Origin: Brevundimonas diminuta 470-4
GTDB lineage: Bacteria; Pseudomonadota; Alphaproteobacteria; Caulobacterales; Caulobacteraceae
Assembly (NCBI GenBank): GCA_000318405.1
Contig: KB291743.1
Coordinates: 73,404-137,403 of the forward strand
Direction of reading: 5' to 3'
DNA: 64,000 nucleotides
Part shown: piece after piece, positions 18,901 through 28,200 of the stretch
Numbering within the stretch: the stretch's first letter is position 1
How the letters are laid out: the number at the start of each line of letters is the position of its first letter
Translations under genes and position numbers: made by a program
Notes under the pieces: generated by a model
The model's database searches: none
The model's input: the letters and a program-made list of their open reading frames with translations, nothing else
What the model was told of the DNA's origin: nothing

Positions 18901-20195
18901 CGCACGTCGGTCGTCACGTCGATACGCCCCTTGTTGGCGGCGATGCTGACCGGACCTGAGATGCGCGTGGCGCGATAGGAGGCGATGTCGGCGTTCAGCA
19001 GGCTGGCCGAGCCTTGCAGGCTCCACCTCTGCGCGTCGCCCTTGAACACGCCGGTGTAGGCGGCCGGACCGGCGACCGGGCTGCCGACCAGACGGCTGAG
19101 CGACGGCGTGGTCAGTTCCAGGTTGATGCCTTCCGGCGCGGTGTTGTCCGTCGTGCGGATCAGGCCGCGCGCGCTGGATTCGATGTTGTCGGCGTACAGG
19201 CGCCAGGCCACGCCCTGATAGCCCTCGCGTTTGGCGTCCGGCGTCATGGCGAAGCCGAAGCGGGCGGTGCGGCCGATACGCTCGACGAACGGCTCCAGCA
19301 GGTCGGAGCCCGAGAAGTCGGCATAGCCCGAGACCTTGGCGCCGTTGTCGCCATAGGTTCCCTGAACCAGCAGGGGGCGGAACTGACCCGTCTGCACGGC
19401 GACGTCGATGACCTCGCCGTTGACGATGGCGACGGCTGAGAAGGGTTGGTCGGGCGAATAGCCCAGCGAACCGGCGATCGGCCCGCCCTGGGCCTCATTG
19501 GCGCGCAGGTTGACGCGCAGGTCTTCGGGCTTGTCGCCGAAGGCGGCGGCCAGGCGCAGGTAGTCGCCCTTGCGGTTCAGGCTATAGGCGTTGACGTTGG
19601 CGGTCTTGACCCCCCTGCGCGGAATGGCGGCGTCGCCGCTCAACGTCCAGCGGCCGTATTCCTTGGAGAAATCCTCCATCAATTCGACGTTGGCGCTGAA
19701 GCGGTCGATGTCGATGGAGATGGCTTGCGGGCCGCCCGGCTCGGTGGGCGCCTCCAGCTCCGGGCGGCGCAGTAGACGGATCTGACCCGCGCTGATTTCG
19801 GTGGCGTGAAAACGTCGCGCCAGAAGGGGCCAATAGGACCAGTCGACGCGCACATCGGTCGCTTCCAGCCAGACGCCCTTTTCGTCCGTCACGGTGACGC
19901 GTTTCAGGCGGAAATCGCTGAACAGGTCGCCCTGCAGGCCTTCGACGTTGATGCGCCCGTAGCGGCTGATCTTCTTGCCGGCGACGAAGCTGGTGATCAG
20001 GTCGCGGCCCGGATCGGAAACCAAATACATCCGCCCGCCGACCAGGGCGATGATGACCAGCGCCAGCAGGCCGGCGGAGACCACCCCGGCGATGAAGGCG
20101 GCCAGCTGAAGCCGGGTGCGTTTGCGCTTCGCCTTTTCGGCGGGCGTGTCGGCGACGTCTGCGCCCGTTTCGTGAGGCGGAGGAGTGTCGGTCAA
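15957..20195 (-). CDS. tamB: Translocation and assembly module protein TamB
   Basis: Large inner-membrane-anchored periplasmic protein that spans the envelope and works with TamA in outer-membrane protein or lipid transport. It has 1412 residues with a charged N-terminus, one membrane helix (about 31-55, FIAGVVSAGLLALVIIAL), a long repetitive beta-rich body and the conserved C-terminal DUF490 domain ending in SVEWQVRRNLAVTSKFGGEGDTS. Its start overlaps the end of tamA by 4 bases, so the two are translationally coupled. A plus-strand reading of 740 codons through 16665-18887 is an antisense shadow caused by high GC and is not a gene. Confidence 0.95.
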   Translation of the reverse strand: MTDTPPPHETGADVADTPAEKAKRKRTRLQLAAFIAGVVSAGLLALVIIALVGGRMYLVSDPGRDLITSFVAGKKISRYGRINVEGLQGDLFSDFRLKRVTVTDEKGVWLEATDVRVDWSYWPLLARRFHATEISAGQIRLLRRPELEAPTEPGGPQAISIDIDRFSANVELMEDFSKEYGRWTLSGDAAIPRRGVKTANVNAYSLNRKGDYLRLAAAFGDKPEDLRVNLRANEAQGGPIAGSLGYSPDQPFSAVAIVNGEVIDVAVQTGQFRPLLVQGTYGDNGAKVSGYADFSGSDLLEPFVERIGRTARFGFAMTPDAKREGYQGVAWRLYADNIESSARGLIRTTDNTAPEGINLELTTPSLSRLVGSPVAGPAAYTGVFKGDAQRWSLQGSASLLNADIASYRATRISGPVSIAANKGRIDVTTDVRAVGGSSAGIIGALLGATPHIQMEGARMADGAMLLKKVDARGQGLTLTGSGGRSLNGGLNFTGRAELTDLSRIQPGARGAFGGPIRASSARTGAPWVLSFDGRGSRMTMGMEELDRLLGATPRLQLAGSLNDGVVSINTGELTGAAGRAGAKGRIEGSKLRLALDWDARGPFGVGPVAIDGAMSGDGALTGTLAQPRADLRAAFDKVAAGGLILTKADLILSFRKGADASDGRVVLTSGSNYGPARASGNFYLGGPRLRLSDVDVNAGGVTAQGDVALSNNFPSSADLTFTARQGAFLASGEANGRVRLTEGAGDQTAVLDVTGRNVRLTGQDWTLRNLSLKGQGTLERLPFTVAADVGGANPVQFNGSGEYSRQGPAQSLTLRGGGRVREIAFTTRAPAVFAINGDGRVARLDLGVGGGVLTGELKQDKQGAAIQADMTNVEMGSLLPDLRGQVTGRVSMQGQGDTLRGSANVDLKQLRSIDAPRGLAVDGTLNADLTGDMLRLRAQAHDGTAVQATADVSLPVETSAAPLRLAIARTRDMSGQVSIRGQIQPIWDLFLGGAQSLSGQVNGQATLAGTLNAPRLNGRLDMTQGAFRDSASGLRLENVTLASRFNDSQAVIEQFQATDGLKGEVSGNGDIGLRQGSPSTLRLELARFRIIDNDIAQARANGRLTAVRGANGDIQLTGDLNIDDAEISPNLPGSTGIVKMDVVEINRPGGDPVQTEQKARSGPRIGLNLNLTGREIHVRGRGLNVELAANARVRGTIADPQLSGTANVVRGDYEFAGKRFVFDDRGSVTLSTDPSRIRLNLEAVREDPALTAVIKVTGTATAPKIELTSTPALPQDEILSQVLFGRSAAQLSAFEAAQLASAVASLAGGGGFDVIGNLRELAGLDRLSFSGEASSLTVAGGRYITDDIYLEVIGGAERGAAVSVEWQVRRNLAVTSKFGGEGDTSLSVRWRREGPRPGGDRRDRRPNASARR

Positions 20196-22012
20196 AACGC
20201 CTGGCCGATGCTGATGTAGAGCTGGAATTCGGAATCGCCTTCGCGCTTGTTCAGCGGGAAGGCGACGTCGGCGCGGACGGGACCGAACGGCAGCTTGTAG
20301 CGGACGCCGACCCCTGCGCCGTAACGCATGTTGCTGAAGTTCGGCGTTTCCTGAAAGCCGACGGCGCCGCCGTCGACAAAGGCGACGGCCTGGAACTTCT
20401 CGCCGATATCGCGCCGCACCTCCAGCGAGGTTTCAAACAGCGACAGGCCGCCGCGGGGACGGTTGTCCGGCAGGCGCGGGTTGATGCTCTGATAGGAATA
20501 GCCGCGCACCGAGCCGCCGCCGCCGGAATAGAACAGGCGGTCGGAGGGAATCGTCAGCTCCTCGCCGCCGATGATGGAGCCGATACGGGCGCGCCCGGCC
20601 AGAACCGTCTTGGCGCCGTCCTGCAGCGGCAGATAGGCGCTGGCCTGTCCCTCGGTGCGCAGGAACATGACCGTATCCTCGCCCGTCACGGCGGTCGGCT
20701 GGGCCGAAACGGAGAGGCGGTAGCCGGTCGTCGGGTTCAGCGGATCGTTGGAGCGGTCCATAAAGGCGCTGCCCCGCAGGGTGACGATCGCAAGATTGCG
20801 GTCGAAGGTGATCGGCCTCTGCGTCAGGGGATCGAAGCGGTATTCCGTGTACTGGCCGGCATCGACGCCCAGACCGTAGCTGAACCACGACGTCTTGCCG
20901 AGCCGCTGGGACAGGTCCGCCGCCAGCGTCAGGGCGCTGCGGTCATAGGCGTCGGTCTGTTCGTTGACGATGAAGGACGACAGTTTCAGCGTCCGACCCG
21001 CACGCCGCCAGTGAGGCTGCGACCACTCTCCGCCGATACGGCTGTCGATGCTGGCGATCCGCGCGCCGTACCGCAGCGTATCGGCGCGGCCGAAGCGGTT
21101 GTAGCGGGTGCGGAAGACATCGACGCCGACGCCTTCGTAGGTCGAATAGCTGGCCCCCGCCTCAAGCAGGCTGACCGGCCGATCGGCCAGGGTGACGACA
21201 ACCGGCCTCAACCCGTCCGGGCGGGTATCGTCCAGCGACGACAGGGCGACGCCCACGCCGTCATAGACGCCGGTGTCCAGCAGGCGGCGCTCAAGCTCGG
21301 CGACGTCTTCCGGGTCGTAACGGTCGCCTTCCCGCCAGGGGACAAGGCTCTGGACCCAATCCGGCTTGGTCGGCCCGGATGTGCGCAGTTGGATGCCGTC
21401 CAGCCGCACCAGTTCGCCCGACGCCACATTGAAGCCGGGCTCCACCAGAAAAGTCGCGTGATCCACGACGACGCGGCGGGGCTGGGCGACGGCGTCTGCA
21501 TAGCCGCGCCGGGTCAGGTCGGCGATCAAACGTCCCTCAGCCGCCAGCACGTCAGCCGCTCGGCCGGGCTCGCCGGGCTTCAGTTGGAGGTTCTCTATAA
21601 CCGCGGCGCTGGTGTCTGCGTCCGGCGCAGGGGCGCTCCAGTTGACCTTGGCGTCTCCCAGAACGAACCGGCGGCCGGGCGTGACCTCGACGATGGCGAC
21701 AGGCGTTTCCTCGCCCTCGACCTGATCCTGGACCGTGGCCTGATAATAGCCTTCGGATCGCAACAGCGCCTGCGCCGATTCCAGCGCCGCCCGCGCGCGA
21801 CGACGGGCTTCAAAGCGATTGGCCGGCGCGCCGTCGACGTGGCCCACCGCCTGTTCCAGCTGTCGTTTCAGATCGGCGTCGATCTCGCCGCGAATCTGGG
21901 CCCTCGGCTCGGCAGTCGCATGTGTGGCGAAGGCGCACAGGGCCGCGGTGGCTAGAAGGAGGGGGAGCCTCGACGTCAAATCTGAACCCTGTGTGTGGTT
22001 AACACGCCGCAC
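20192..22012 (-). CDS. tamA: Outer-membrane assembly factor TamA (Omp85 family)
   Basis: Outer-membrane beta-barrel of the BamA/TamA superfamily, partner of TamB. Up to 606 residues: signal peptide (LLLATAALCAFATHATA), three POTRA-like domains (about 40-270), then a 16-strand barrel ending in the typical C-terminal signature LYISIGQAF. FYSGGGGSVRGYSYQSI holds the conserved RGY motif of strand 6. The start is uncertain: GTG at 22012 lacks a good ribosome site, while TTG at 21979 sits after CAGGG and gives a compact signal peptide. tamB follows on an ATGA overlap. A small lipoprotein gene ends 22 bases upstream. Confidence 0.93.
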   Translation of the reverse strand: MRRVNHTQGSDLTSRLPLLLATAALCAFATHATAEPRAQIRGEIDADLKRQLEQAVGHVDGAPANRFEARRRARAALESAQALLRSEGYYQATVQDQVEGEETPVAIVEVTPGRRFVLGDAKVNWSAPAPDADTSAAVIENLQLKPGEPGRAADVLAAEGRLIADLTRRGYADAVAQPRRVVVDHATFLVEPGFNVASGELVRLDGIQLRTSGPTKPDWVQSLVPWREGDRYDPEDVAELERRLLDTGVYDGVGVALSSLDDTRPDGLRPVVVTLADRPVSLLEAGASYSTYEGVGVDVFRTRYNRFGRADTLRYGARIASIDSRIGGEWSQPHWRRAGRTLKLSSFIVNEQTDAYDRSALTLAADLSQRLGKTSWFSYGLGVDAGQYTEYRFDPLTQRPITFDRNLAIVTLRGSAFMDRSNDPLNPTTGYRLSVSAQPTAVTGEDTVMFLRTEGQASAYLPLQDGAKTVLAGRARIGSIIGGEELTIPSDRLFYSGGGGSVRGYSYQSINPRLPDNRPRGGLSLFETSLEVRRDIGEKFQAVAFVDGGAVGFQETPNFSNMRYGAGVGVRYKLPFGPVRADVAFPLNKREGDSEFQLYISIGQAF

Positions 22013-22034
22013 TTAGCCGTCTGCGCCGATGGAA

Positions 22035-22307
22035 TCAGTAAAACAGCGTATCGCTTTCAGGCTGCACCGTCTCCTCTGAGGAACGATGGTCGGGCGGCAG
22101 GGCTTCGACAGGCGCGGTCGGCGGCGTGTCGGGGGCTTGTGCTGCTGTCGGCGCGGCGGCGTCCTCGGCGGCGGGAGTTTCGGGTTCAACGACCGGCGCC
22201 GGAGCAGGGGCTGGTTGGTGGCGAGGCTCCTCACAGGCCGCCAGCGCAGCCACGGCGCCCAGAGCGACGGCGCCGAGCAGCAGGCGCTTCGGAATGAATT
22301 GGCTCAT
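22035..22307 (-). CDS. Small proline/alanine-rich lipoprotein
   Basis: Function unknown. The 90-residue protein has a lipoprotein signal with Cys25 in ALAAC, followed by an unstructured Pro/Ala/Glu-rich chain. AAGGGGG lies 7 bases before the ATG at 22307, which decides the start. It is just upstream of tamA on the same strand and may be co-transcribed with it (22-base gap). An exact TGAAC-N6-TGAAC repeat stands 81 bp upstream, suggesting envelope-related control. Confidence 0.7.
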   Translation of the reverse strand: MSQFIPKRLLLGAVALGAVAALAACEEPRHQPAPAPAPVVEPETPAAEDAAAPTAAQAPDTPPTAPVEALPPDHRSSEETVQPESDTLFY

Positions 22308-22387
22308 GGAAATTCCCCCTTTCAGGGGCTGGAAACGTGAAAAAGGGGGCGTAGGTTCCCGCACGCTACGGTGTTGCGCGGAATCTC

Positions 22388-22403
22388 TGAACGCAATCTG
22401 AAC
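22388..22403 (-). promoter_or_regulatory. Direct repeat TGAAC-N6-TGAAC upstream of the tamA-linked lipoprotein
   Basis: TGAAC occurs at 22388 and again at 22399, an exact 11-bp period. In gene orientation it is GTTCA-N6-GTTCA, 81 bp before the lipoprotein ATG. The same element occurs before two RcnB-like genes and, with one mismatch, before the glycine-zipper gene. The 11-bp direct-repeat form fits an OmpR/PhoB-type response regulator; which one is unknown. Confidence 0.5.
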
Positions 22404-22493
22404 CCGAAAGAGCGCTGCGCGCTTCTTCCAGACCCTTTCCTGCCTGGCATATCCGGGGTGTTTGTTTTCCAACAAATTTTCCGAAATATCGGC

Positions 22494-22522
22494 TTGCCGG
22501 ATCAGAAACTCGACCGTATGTT
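22494..22522 (+). promoter_or_regulatory. Promoter candidate for tRNA-Lys
   Basis: TTGCCG at 22494-22499 and TATGTT at 22517-22522 are separated by 17 bases, a good sigma-70-type arrangement, ending 25 bases before the tRNA. It is the only such pair seen in the 240-base gap after the lipoprotein gene. Confidence 0.5.
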
Positions 22523-22547
22523 CCGCGCCTCTTCGCAGACGCGATGT

Positions 22548-22624
22548 GCGCCCCTAGCTCAGTTGGTTAGAGCATCTGACTTTTAATCAGAGGGTCCTCG
22601 GTTCGAGCCCGAGGGGGCGTACCA
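22548..22624 (+). tRNA. tRNA-Lys (anticodon TTT)
   Basis: The 77-base cloverleaf folds fully: acceptor GCGCCCC with GGGGCGT (first pair G-U), D arm GCTC/GAGC, anticodon stem TCTGA/TCAGA with loop CTTTTAA, T arm CTCGG-TTCGAGC-CCGAG, discriminator A and encoded CCA. The anticodon TTT reads lysine AAA/AAG. Confidence 0.97.
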
Positions 22625-22712
22625 TTCCCCGCTCAAAAATCAGTAGATGTTCAGGCTGGCCTGTCGGCCTTGTGGCCTGAAGCGGCGCCTTGGCGAGACG
22701 CCGCTCCCTAAG

Positions 22713-23852
22713 TCATGCGCTGAGCGGCAAACGCACCGTGAAGCAGCTGCCCAGACCAGGGCCGTCGCTGGCGAGATCGATCGTGCCGTCGTGCAGTTCG
22801 ACCAACTGCTTGACCAGCGCCAGGCCGATGCCCAGGCCGTCGCGGGAGCGGTCGTCGGGGCCTTTCGACTGAGCGAACAGCTCAAAGATCCGGTCCTTCA
22901 GATCAGCTGAGACGCCGATGCCATTGTCGGCGACATCAATTCGGATCTGATCCTGCTCGATCTCGACGGACAGGAGTATGCGGCCCTCGCGTGGAGTGTA
23001 TTTGGCGGCGTTGGCGAGCAGGTTGCTGATCACCTGGGACAGGCGGGTAAAGTCGCCGTTCAGCCATACCGGCTCGGGCGGCAGGGAGACAGTCAGTTCG
23101 TGCGACGCAGCCTCGATCCTTGGACGGCTGGTGTCGATGGCCGAGTCGACGATGCTCTGCAGGCTCACCCGTTCTTGTTGGAGGGAAATCTTCCCCTGAT
23201 CGATTCTGGCGACGTCCAGAAGGTCTTCGATCAGACGCGAAAGGTGGTGGGCCTGCACCTCCATGCGGGCGTGAATCACGGCCTTGCGCTCTTCGTCCGA
23301 CTGGCGTTGCAGCAGTTGAAGCCCGGCGTGCAGCGCCATGATGGGATTGCGCAGTTCATGGCCCAGCATGGCGATGAAGTCGTTCTTGCGCCGATCAGCC
23401 TCGCGCAGGGCGTTGGCGTAGGCCTCCAGTTCATTGCGCTGGGCCAGGCTTTCCATGCGCTGGCGATACAGCTCGATGAAGACCTTCGCCTTGCTGCGCA
23501 GAATGTCCGCCTCAATGGGCTTCTGGATAAAGTCCACCGCGCCCGCTTCATAGCCCCTGAAGCGGCGCTGAAGATCGGCGCTTCCGGCGGTGACGAAGAT
23601 GATGGGGATGTGGCGGGCGTTGACATTGCCGCGCATGAATTCGGCCAGTTGAAAACCGTCCATGCCGGGCATCTGAACGTCGAGCAGCGCCAGGGCGACG
23701 TCATGAACCAGCAGCAGCTCCAGCGCCTCGTCGCCCGAACGGGCCTTGAGGCAGACCACGCCTTCGCTTTTCAGCAGAGCTTCCAGCGCCAGCAGGTTCT
23801 CCTCCAGATCGTCGACCAGCAGGAGATGAATCGGCTGTTCCGTGCTGGTCAT
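22713..23852 (-). CDS. Response regulator-histidine kinase fusion
   Basis: Two-component protein with an unusual receiver-first order. It has 379 residues: a receiver (about 8-125; VDD and ALLDVQMPG with the phospho-Asp near 58), a HisKA domain with FIAMLGHELRNP (His near 166) and a HATPase domain (NLLANAAKYT, DNGIGV, GLGIGLALVKQL). All catalytic motifs look intact. It has no membrane segment, so it is cytoplasmic and probably takes phosphate or signal from the CHASE3 hybrid kinase encoded three genes upstream. Its start overlaps the cheB stop (ATGA). Confidence 0.9.
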   Translation of the reverse strand: MTSTEQPIHLLLVDDLEENLLALEALLKSEGVVCLKARSGDEALELLLVHDVALALLDVQMPGMDGFQLAEFMRGNVNARHIPIIFVTAGSADLQRRFRGYEAGAVDFIQKPIEADILRSKAKVFIELYRQRMESLAQRNELEAYANALREADRRKNDFIAMLGHELRNPIMALHAGLQLLQRQSDEERKAVIHARMEVQAHHLSRLIEDLLDVARIDQGKISLQQERVSLQSIVDSAIDTSRPRIEAASHELTVSLPPEPVWLNGDFTRLSQVISNLLANAAKYTPREGRILLSVEIEQDQIRIDVADNGIGVSADLKDRIFELFAQSKGPDDRSRDGLGIGLALVKQLVELHDGTIDLASDGPGLGSCFTVRLPLSA

Positions 23853-24424
23853 TCTCTTTCGAGACCTTTCAGATAGTCGGCGATGCGGTCGAGCGGCAGC
23901 ACGAGCGCGGCGTTGCAGGCCTGACGAGCGGCCTGAGGCATGGTTCGGGCATAGGCGGCGGCCGGATCCTGCACCAGGGCGACGCCGCCGGCGGCGTGCA
24001 CCGCCTTGAGGCCGGCTGCGCCGTCATTGTTGGCGCCGGTAAGGATGACGCCGATCAAGCCCTCGCCATAGGCGTCCGCGGCGCTCTCGAATAGAACGTC
24101 GATGGAGGGACGTGAGTAGTTGATCGCTTCGTCGGATGACAGGGCCAGGTCGCCGTTTTCTTCAACCAGGAGATGGTAATCGGAGGGGGCGAAGTAGACC
24201 ACGCCGGGGCGGGCGGTCTCCTTGTCCTCGGCTTCCTTCACCTCAAGTCCGCATTGGGCCTCGAAAAGAGGCGCCAGAACATTGCTGCGGTCGGCCGGGA
24301 CGTGAAGGACGATGAAGATCGGCCAGGGGAAATCGGCGGGTAAAGCGGGCAGGAGGGCGAGCAGAGCCTGAACCCCCCCGGCCGAGGCGCCGATCACCAC
24401 GGCCCGGTGCGGCGCTGAACTCAT
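23849..24424 (-). CDS. CheB-type methylesterase without receiver domain
   Basis: Stand-alone CheB catalytic domain of 191 residues. The Ser-His-Asp triad is visible: Ser in VIGASAGG, His in VLHVPAD and Asp in LTGANNDGA. The receiver domain that normally gates chemotaxis CheB is absent. It is coupled by 4-base overlaps to cheR upstream and the receiver-kinase downstream, with no chemoreceptor, CheA or CheW nearby. It is therefore more likely part of a signalling module of the CheB/CheR-plus-hybrid-kinase type than of flagellar chemotaxis. Substrate unknown. Confidence 0.85.
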   Translation of the reverse strand: MSSAPHRAVVIGASAGGVQALLALLPALPADFPWPIFIVLHVPADRSNVLAPLFEAQCGLEVKEAEDKETARPGVVYFAPSDYHLLVEENGDLALSSDEAINYSRPSIDVLFESAADAYGEGLIGVILTGANNDGAAGLKAVHAAGGVALVQDPAAAYARTMPQAARQACNAALVLPLDRIADYLKGLERE

Positions 24425-25245
24425 GCCTCGCGTTTCCTGTAGATTTTTTCTTCGAGAACAAACTCGGAAAAGGCCGCAGCGTGCTGGGAGAAGCGCAGGC
24501 TTTCCTTCGACCCCACGCCGAGAAAGCCGTGTCGCGCCAGGGATTCCCTGAAAAGGCCGACGGCGCGGTCCTGAAGTCCTCGGTCGAAATAAATCATCAC
24601 ATTGCGGCAGGAGATCAGCTGCATTTCCGCAAAGACGGCGTCCGTGACCAGGCTGTGATCGGAGAAGACGACATTGGCGCGCAGAGACTTGTCGAAGACG
24701 GCTCGCCCATAGTCCGCAGTGTAGTAGTCGGAGAGGGACGATCTCCCCCCTGATTTTTGATGGTTCTCGGTGAATTTGCGGATCCTATCCAGCGGATAGA
24801 TCCCGGCCTCTGCAGCCCTGAGGGCCTCGGGGTTGATATCCGTGGCGTAGAACAGCGTCCGGTCGAACAGGCCTTCCTCGCGAAACAGGATGGCCATGGA
24901 ATAGAGCTCTTCGCCCGTGCTGCACCCCGCAATCCAGACCTTCAGCGATGGATAGGTGCGCAGGTGAGGCAGAACCTGTTCGCGCAGGGCGCGGAAATAG
25001 CTGGGGTCGCGGAACATTTCGCTGACCTGAACGGTCAGGAAGCCGAGCAGGCGCGGCAGCATTTCGGGATCGTGCAGCACCCGTTCCTGAAGGGCGGTCA
25101 GGCTGGGCATGTTGAAATGGCTGCGCGCCTGCAGCAGACGGCGTTTGATCGACGCCCGCGCATAGTGGCGGAAGTCGTAATGGTAGCGCTGGTACAACGC
25201 CTCCAACAGCAGGCCGATCTCGATGTCTTCCGTCTGGTGAGGCAT
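24421..25245 (-). CDS. CheR-type methyltransferase
   Basis: SAM-dependent glutamate O-methyltransferase of the CheR family, 274 residues. It has an N-terminal helical CheR_N domain (1-80) and a SAM-binding domain with WIAGCSTGEELYS, ATDINPEAL and SCRNVMIYFD. Its usual target is a chemoreceptor, but none is encoded here; the coiled-coil region of the upstream hybrid kinase is one possible substrate (inference). It starts 8 bases after the kinase stop and overlaps cheB. Confidence 0.87.
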   Translation of the reverse strand: MPHQTEDIEIGLLLEALYQRYHYDFRHYARASIKRRLLQARSHFNMPSLTALQERVLHDPEMLPRLLGFLTVQVSEMFRDPSYFRALREQVLPHLRTYPSLKVWIAGCSTGEELYSMAILFREEGLFDRTLFYATDINPEALRAAEAGIYPLDRIRKFTENHQKSGGRSSLSDYYTADYGRAVFDKSLRANVVFSDHSLVTDAVFAEMQLISCRNVMIYFDRGLQDRAVGLFRESLARHGFLGVGSKESLRFSQHAAAFSEFVLEEKIYRKREA

Positions 25246-25253
25246 TGCGGGGC

Positions 25254-28200
25254 TCAGCGGGGCATCCAGACGCGCACGAGCGACAGCAGCTTGTCCACGT
25301 CCAGCGGCTTGGCCATGTAGTCATTGGCGCCGGCCGCCATACAGCGTTCCTGATCGTCCGGCATGGCCTTGGCCGTCAGCATCAGCACAGGCAAGGTCTT
25401 CCAGCGGGGGTCTTTTCTCAGCTCGCGGGTCGCCGTCAGACCGTCCATGACCGGCATCATCACATCCATGAGCACCAGGTCGACCGCCTTGGACGGATCG
25501 GTGGATGACCGATCCAGCGCTTCCAGCGCCTCCTTGCCGTTGCGGGCGATCTCGACCAGGGCGCCGCGCGGTTCCAGCACATTGGTCAGCGAATAGACGT
25601 TCCGCACGTCGTCCTCGACGATCAGAATGCGGCGGCCTTCCAGCACGGCGTCGCGGTTGCGGGCCTTGCGGATCATCTTCTGCTGCTCGGGCGGGAGTTC
25701 CGCCACGACCTGGTGCAGGAACAGGGAGACCTCGTCCAGAAGCCGTTCCGGCGATTTGGCGCCCTTGATGATGATGGAGTTGGAGTAGCGGCGCAGTTGT
25801 TGCTCATGATCGGGCGACAGGTCCCGGCCCGTATAGACGATGACCGGCGGGAAGCTGTGGCCGGTGTCGCGGCTGAGGGTCTCCAGAAGGGAGAAGCCCG
25901 AGGCGTCCGGCAGCGTCAGGTCCAGCACCATGCAGTCGAAGGTCTGGGTCTTGAGTTGCTCCAGACACTCTGCGGCGGTGCCGACGCCGACCGTTTCGAC
26001 GTCGCCGGAACTCAGCAGGCGGCTGACTGCATCGCGCTGGACCAGATCGTCCTCCACGATCAGGACGCGCCGGACGGTGCGGGTCAGCTTTTCTTCCAGG
26101 TTGCGCAGGACCTCGGCGAGGTCCTCGCGCTTCACCGGCTTGACCAGATAGCCGATGGCGCCCAGCGAAAGGGCGGTCTGGCTGTGGTCCTCGCCCGAGA
26201 CGACGTGAATGGGGATGTGGCGGGTGTCGTCGTCGCGCTTCAGTTCGTCCAGAACCGTCAGACCGGACTGGTCGGGTAGGCCGACGTCCAGCACGACGGC
26301 GCTGGGCCGATGGCGTTTGGCCAGTTTCAGGGCTTCTTCAGCCGTCCCGGCGACAATGCACTGGAAGCCGAGTTCGCGCGACAGGTCGCGCACGATAGCG
26401 GCGAACCGGCCGTCGTCTTCGACCACAAGCAGCAGCCGCCTGTTTCCACCGAGGTTGTCCCGGTCGTCTTCGACGCTGGCGGATAAGGGCCGAGGTTCAG
26501 TCGGCCTGGGATTCGGCCTTGCCGGAGAAGGCGCGAGGGGCGGGGCCGCGACCGCAGCCTCACGCGAGGCCACGCGTGCGGCGTCATAGGTCCGCGGCAG
26601 GAAAAGGGTGAACACGCTGCCTTCGCCGACCCGGCTTTCCAGTTCGATCCGACCGCCCAGAAGCCGCGCCAGCTCGCGTGAGATCGACAGCCCCAGGCCC
26701 GTTCCCCCGTATTTGCGGCTGATGGTCCCGTCAGCCTGCTGGAAGGCCTCGAAGACGCCCTTCTGCTGATCGGGGGCGATGCCGATGCCGGTGTCGGAGA
26801 CCGCGAAGGCGATCTCATCGCCGGGCAGGGCGGATATGTTCAGTTTGACCAGGCCGCTTTCGGTGAATTTGAAGGCGTTGGACAGCAGGTTCTTGAGAAT
26901 CTGCTCAAGCCGTTGACGGTCCGTCTCCATCAGGTCGACGGCCGGATCCACTTCGATCTCGAACGGCAGGCCGCGGTCATCGGCGATAGGCTGGAAGGTC
27001 TGGCGGATGTCTCCGGCCAGCCGCTGCATCGAGACGGCCTCCGGGCGCGCCTGAATGTGGCCGGCCTCGATCTTGGACAGATCCAGGATATCGTTGATCA
27101 GGGTCAGAAGGTCGTTCCCCGATGACTGGATGGTCCGGGCGTAGTTGACCTGTTCCTCCGACAGGCTCCCCTCGGGATTGTCCGCCAGCAGCTTGGACAG
27201 GATCAGCAGAGAGTTCAGCGGCGTCCGCAGTTCATGGGACATATTGGCCAGGAAGTCGGACTTGTACTGGCTGGCCTGTTCCAGCTCGCGGGCCTTCAGC
27301 GTCAGGGCGGCGGCGCCGCGCTCCAGGTCATCGCGCTGTGTCGCCAGCATCTGCGCCTGTTCTTCCAACTGGCTGTTGGTCTGTTCCAACTCTGCCTGCT
27401 GTTGTTCGAGGCGGGACTGGGATTCCTTGAGCGCCCGACCCTGTTCCTCCAGCTCTTCGTTGGAGACGCGCAGTTCCTCGCTCTGGACCTGAAGCTCTTC
27501 GGCCTGACGCTGGGTTTCCTCCAGCATATTTTGCAACTGGGCGCGATAGCGGGCCGAACGCAGGGCCGCGCCGATGGCGGGGCCGACTTCTTCGAGCAGG
27601 ATCGTCAACTGCTCGTCTGGAGCGTGCAGGAAGCCCAGTTCCAGCACCGCGTTGACGGCGCCGTCCGCCTGGGCCGGAGAGATGATAAGATGCCTGGGCT
27701 TATCGCGGCCCAGGGCCGATCCTATGGTCAGATAGCCGTCCGGCACGTCGGATACGCGCAGAGTCTGGCCATCCGCCGCGACCTGACCCAGCAGGCCTTC
27801 GCGCAGGCCGAAACGATCCGGAATCGCCGCGTCGGACGGAACGCCCAGGGCGGCGATGCGGCGATACTGGCCGCCTTCGCCCTTGAAAAGCGCGGCCGCC
27901 TGAACCCCTGCGTAGCGGCCGAGATAGGCAAGTATGCTGTCGCCCAACTGTTCAAGGGACTGATCGCCCATCATGGCTTCCGCCAGGCCCACCTGTCCCT
28001 TGTTCAGCCATTCCTGGCGCGCACGAGCGCGCGCGCTGTGTCGGATCAGATTGAAGATCACGATCGTCAGGGCGGCGCCCAGCACTCCCGACAAGAGACC
28101 GCTTCCCAGCGCTGTCCGATAGGCGGCGCCCATCGAGATTATGCGTTGTTCGCGCACACGCTGCTCGTCGGCGCGCATCAAACCGATCTCGGCGCGAACA

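Noticed and set aside
22682..22704. Terminator after tRNA-Lys
   Set aside because: AGCGGCG/CGCCGCT forms a 7-bp hairpin but is not followed by a T-run on either strand; too weak to list.
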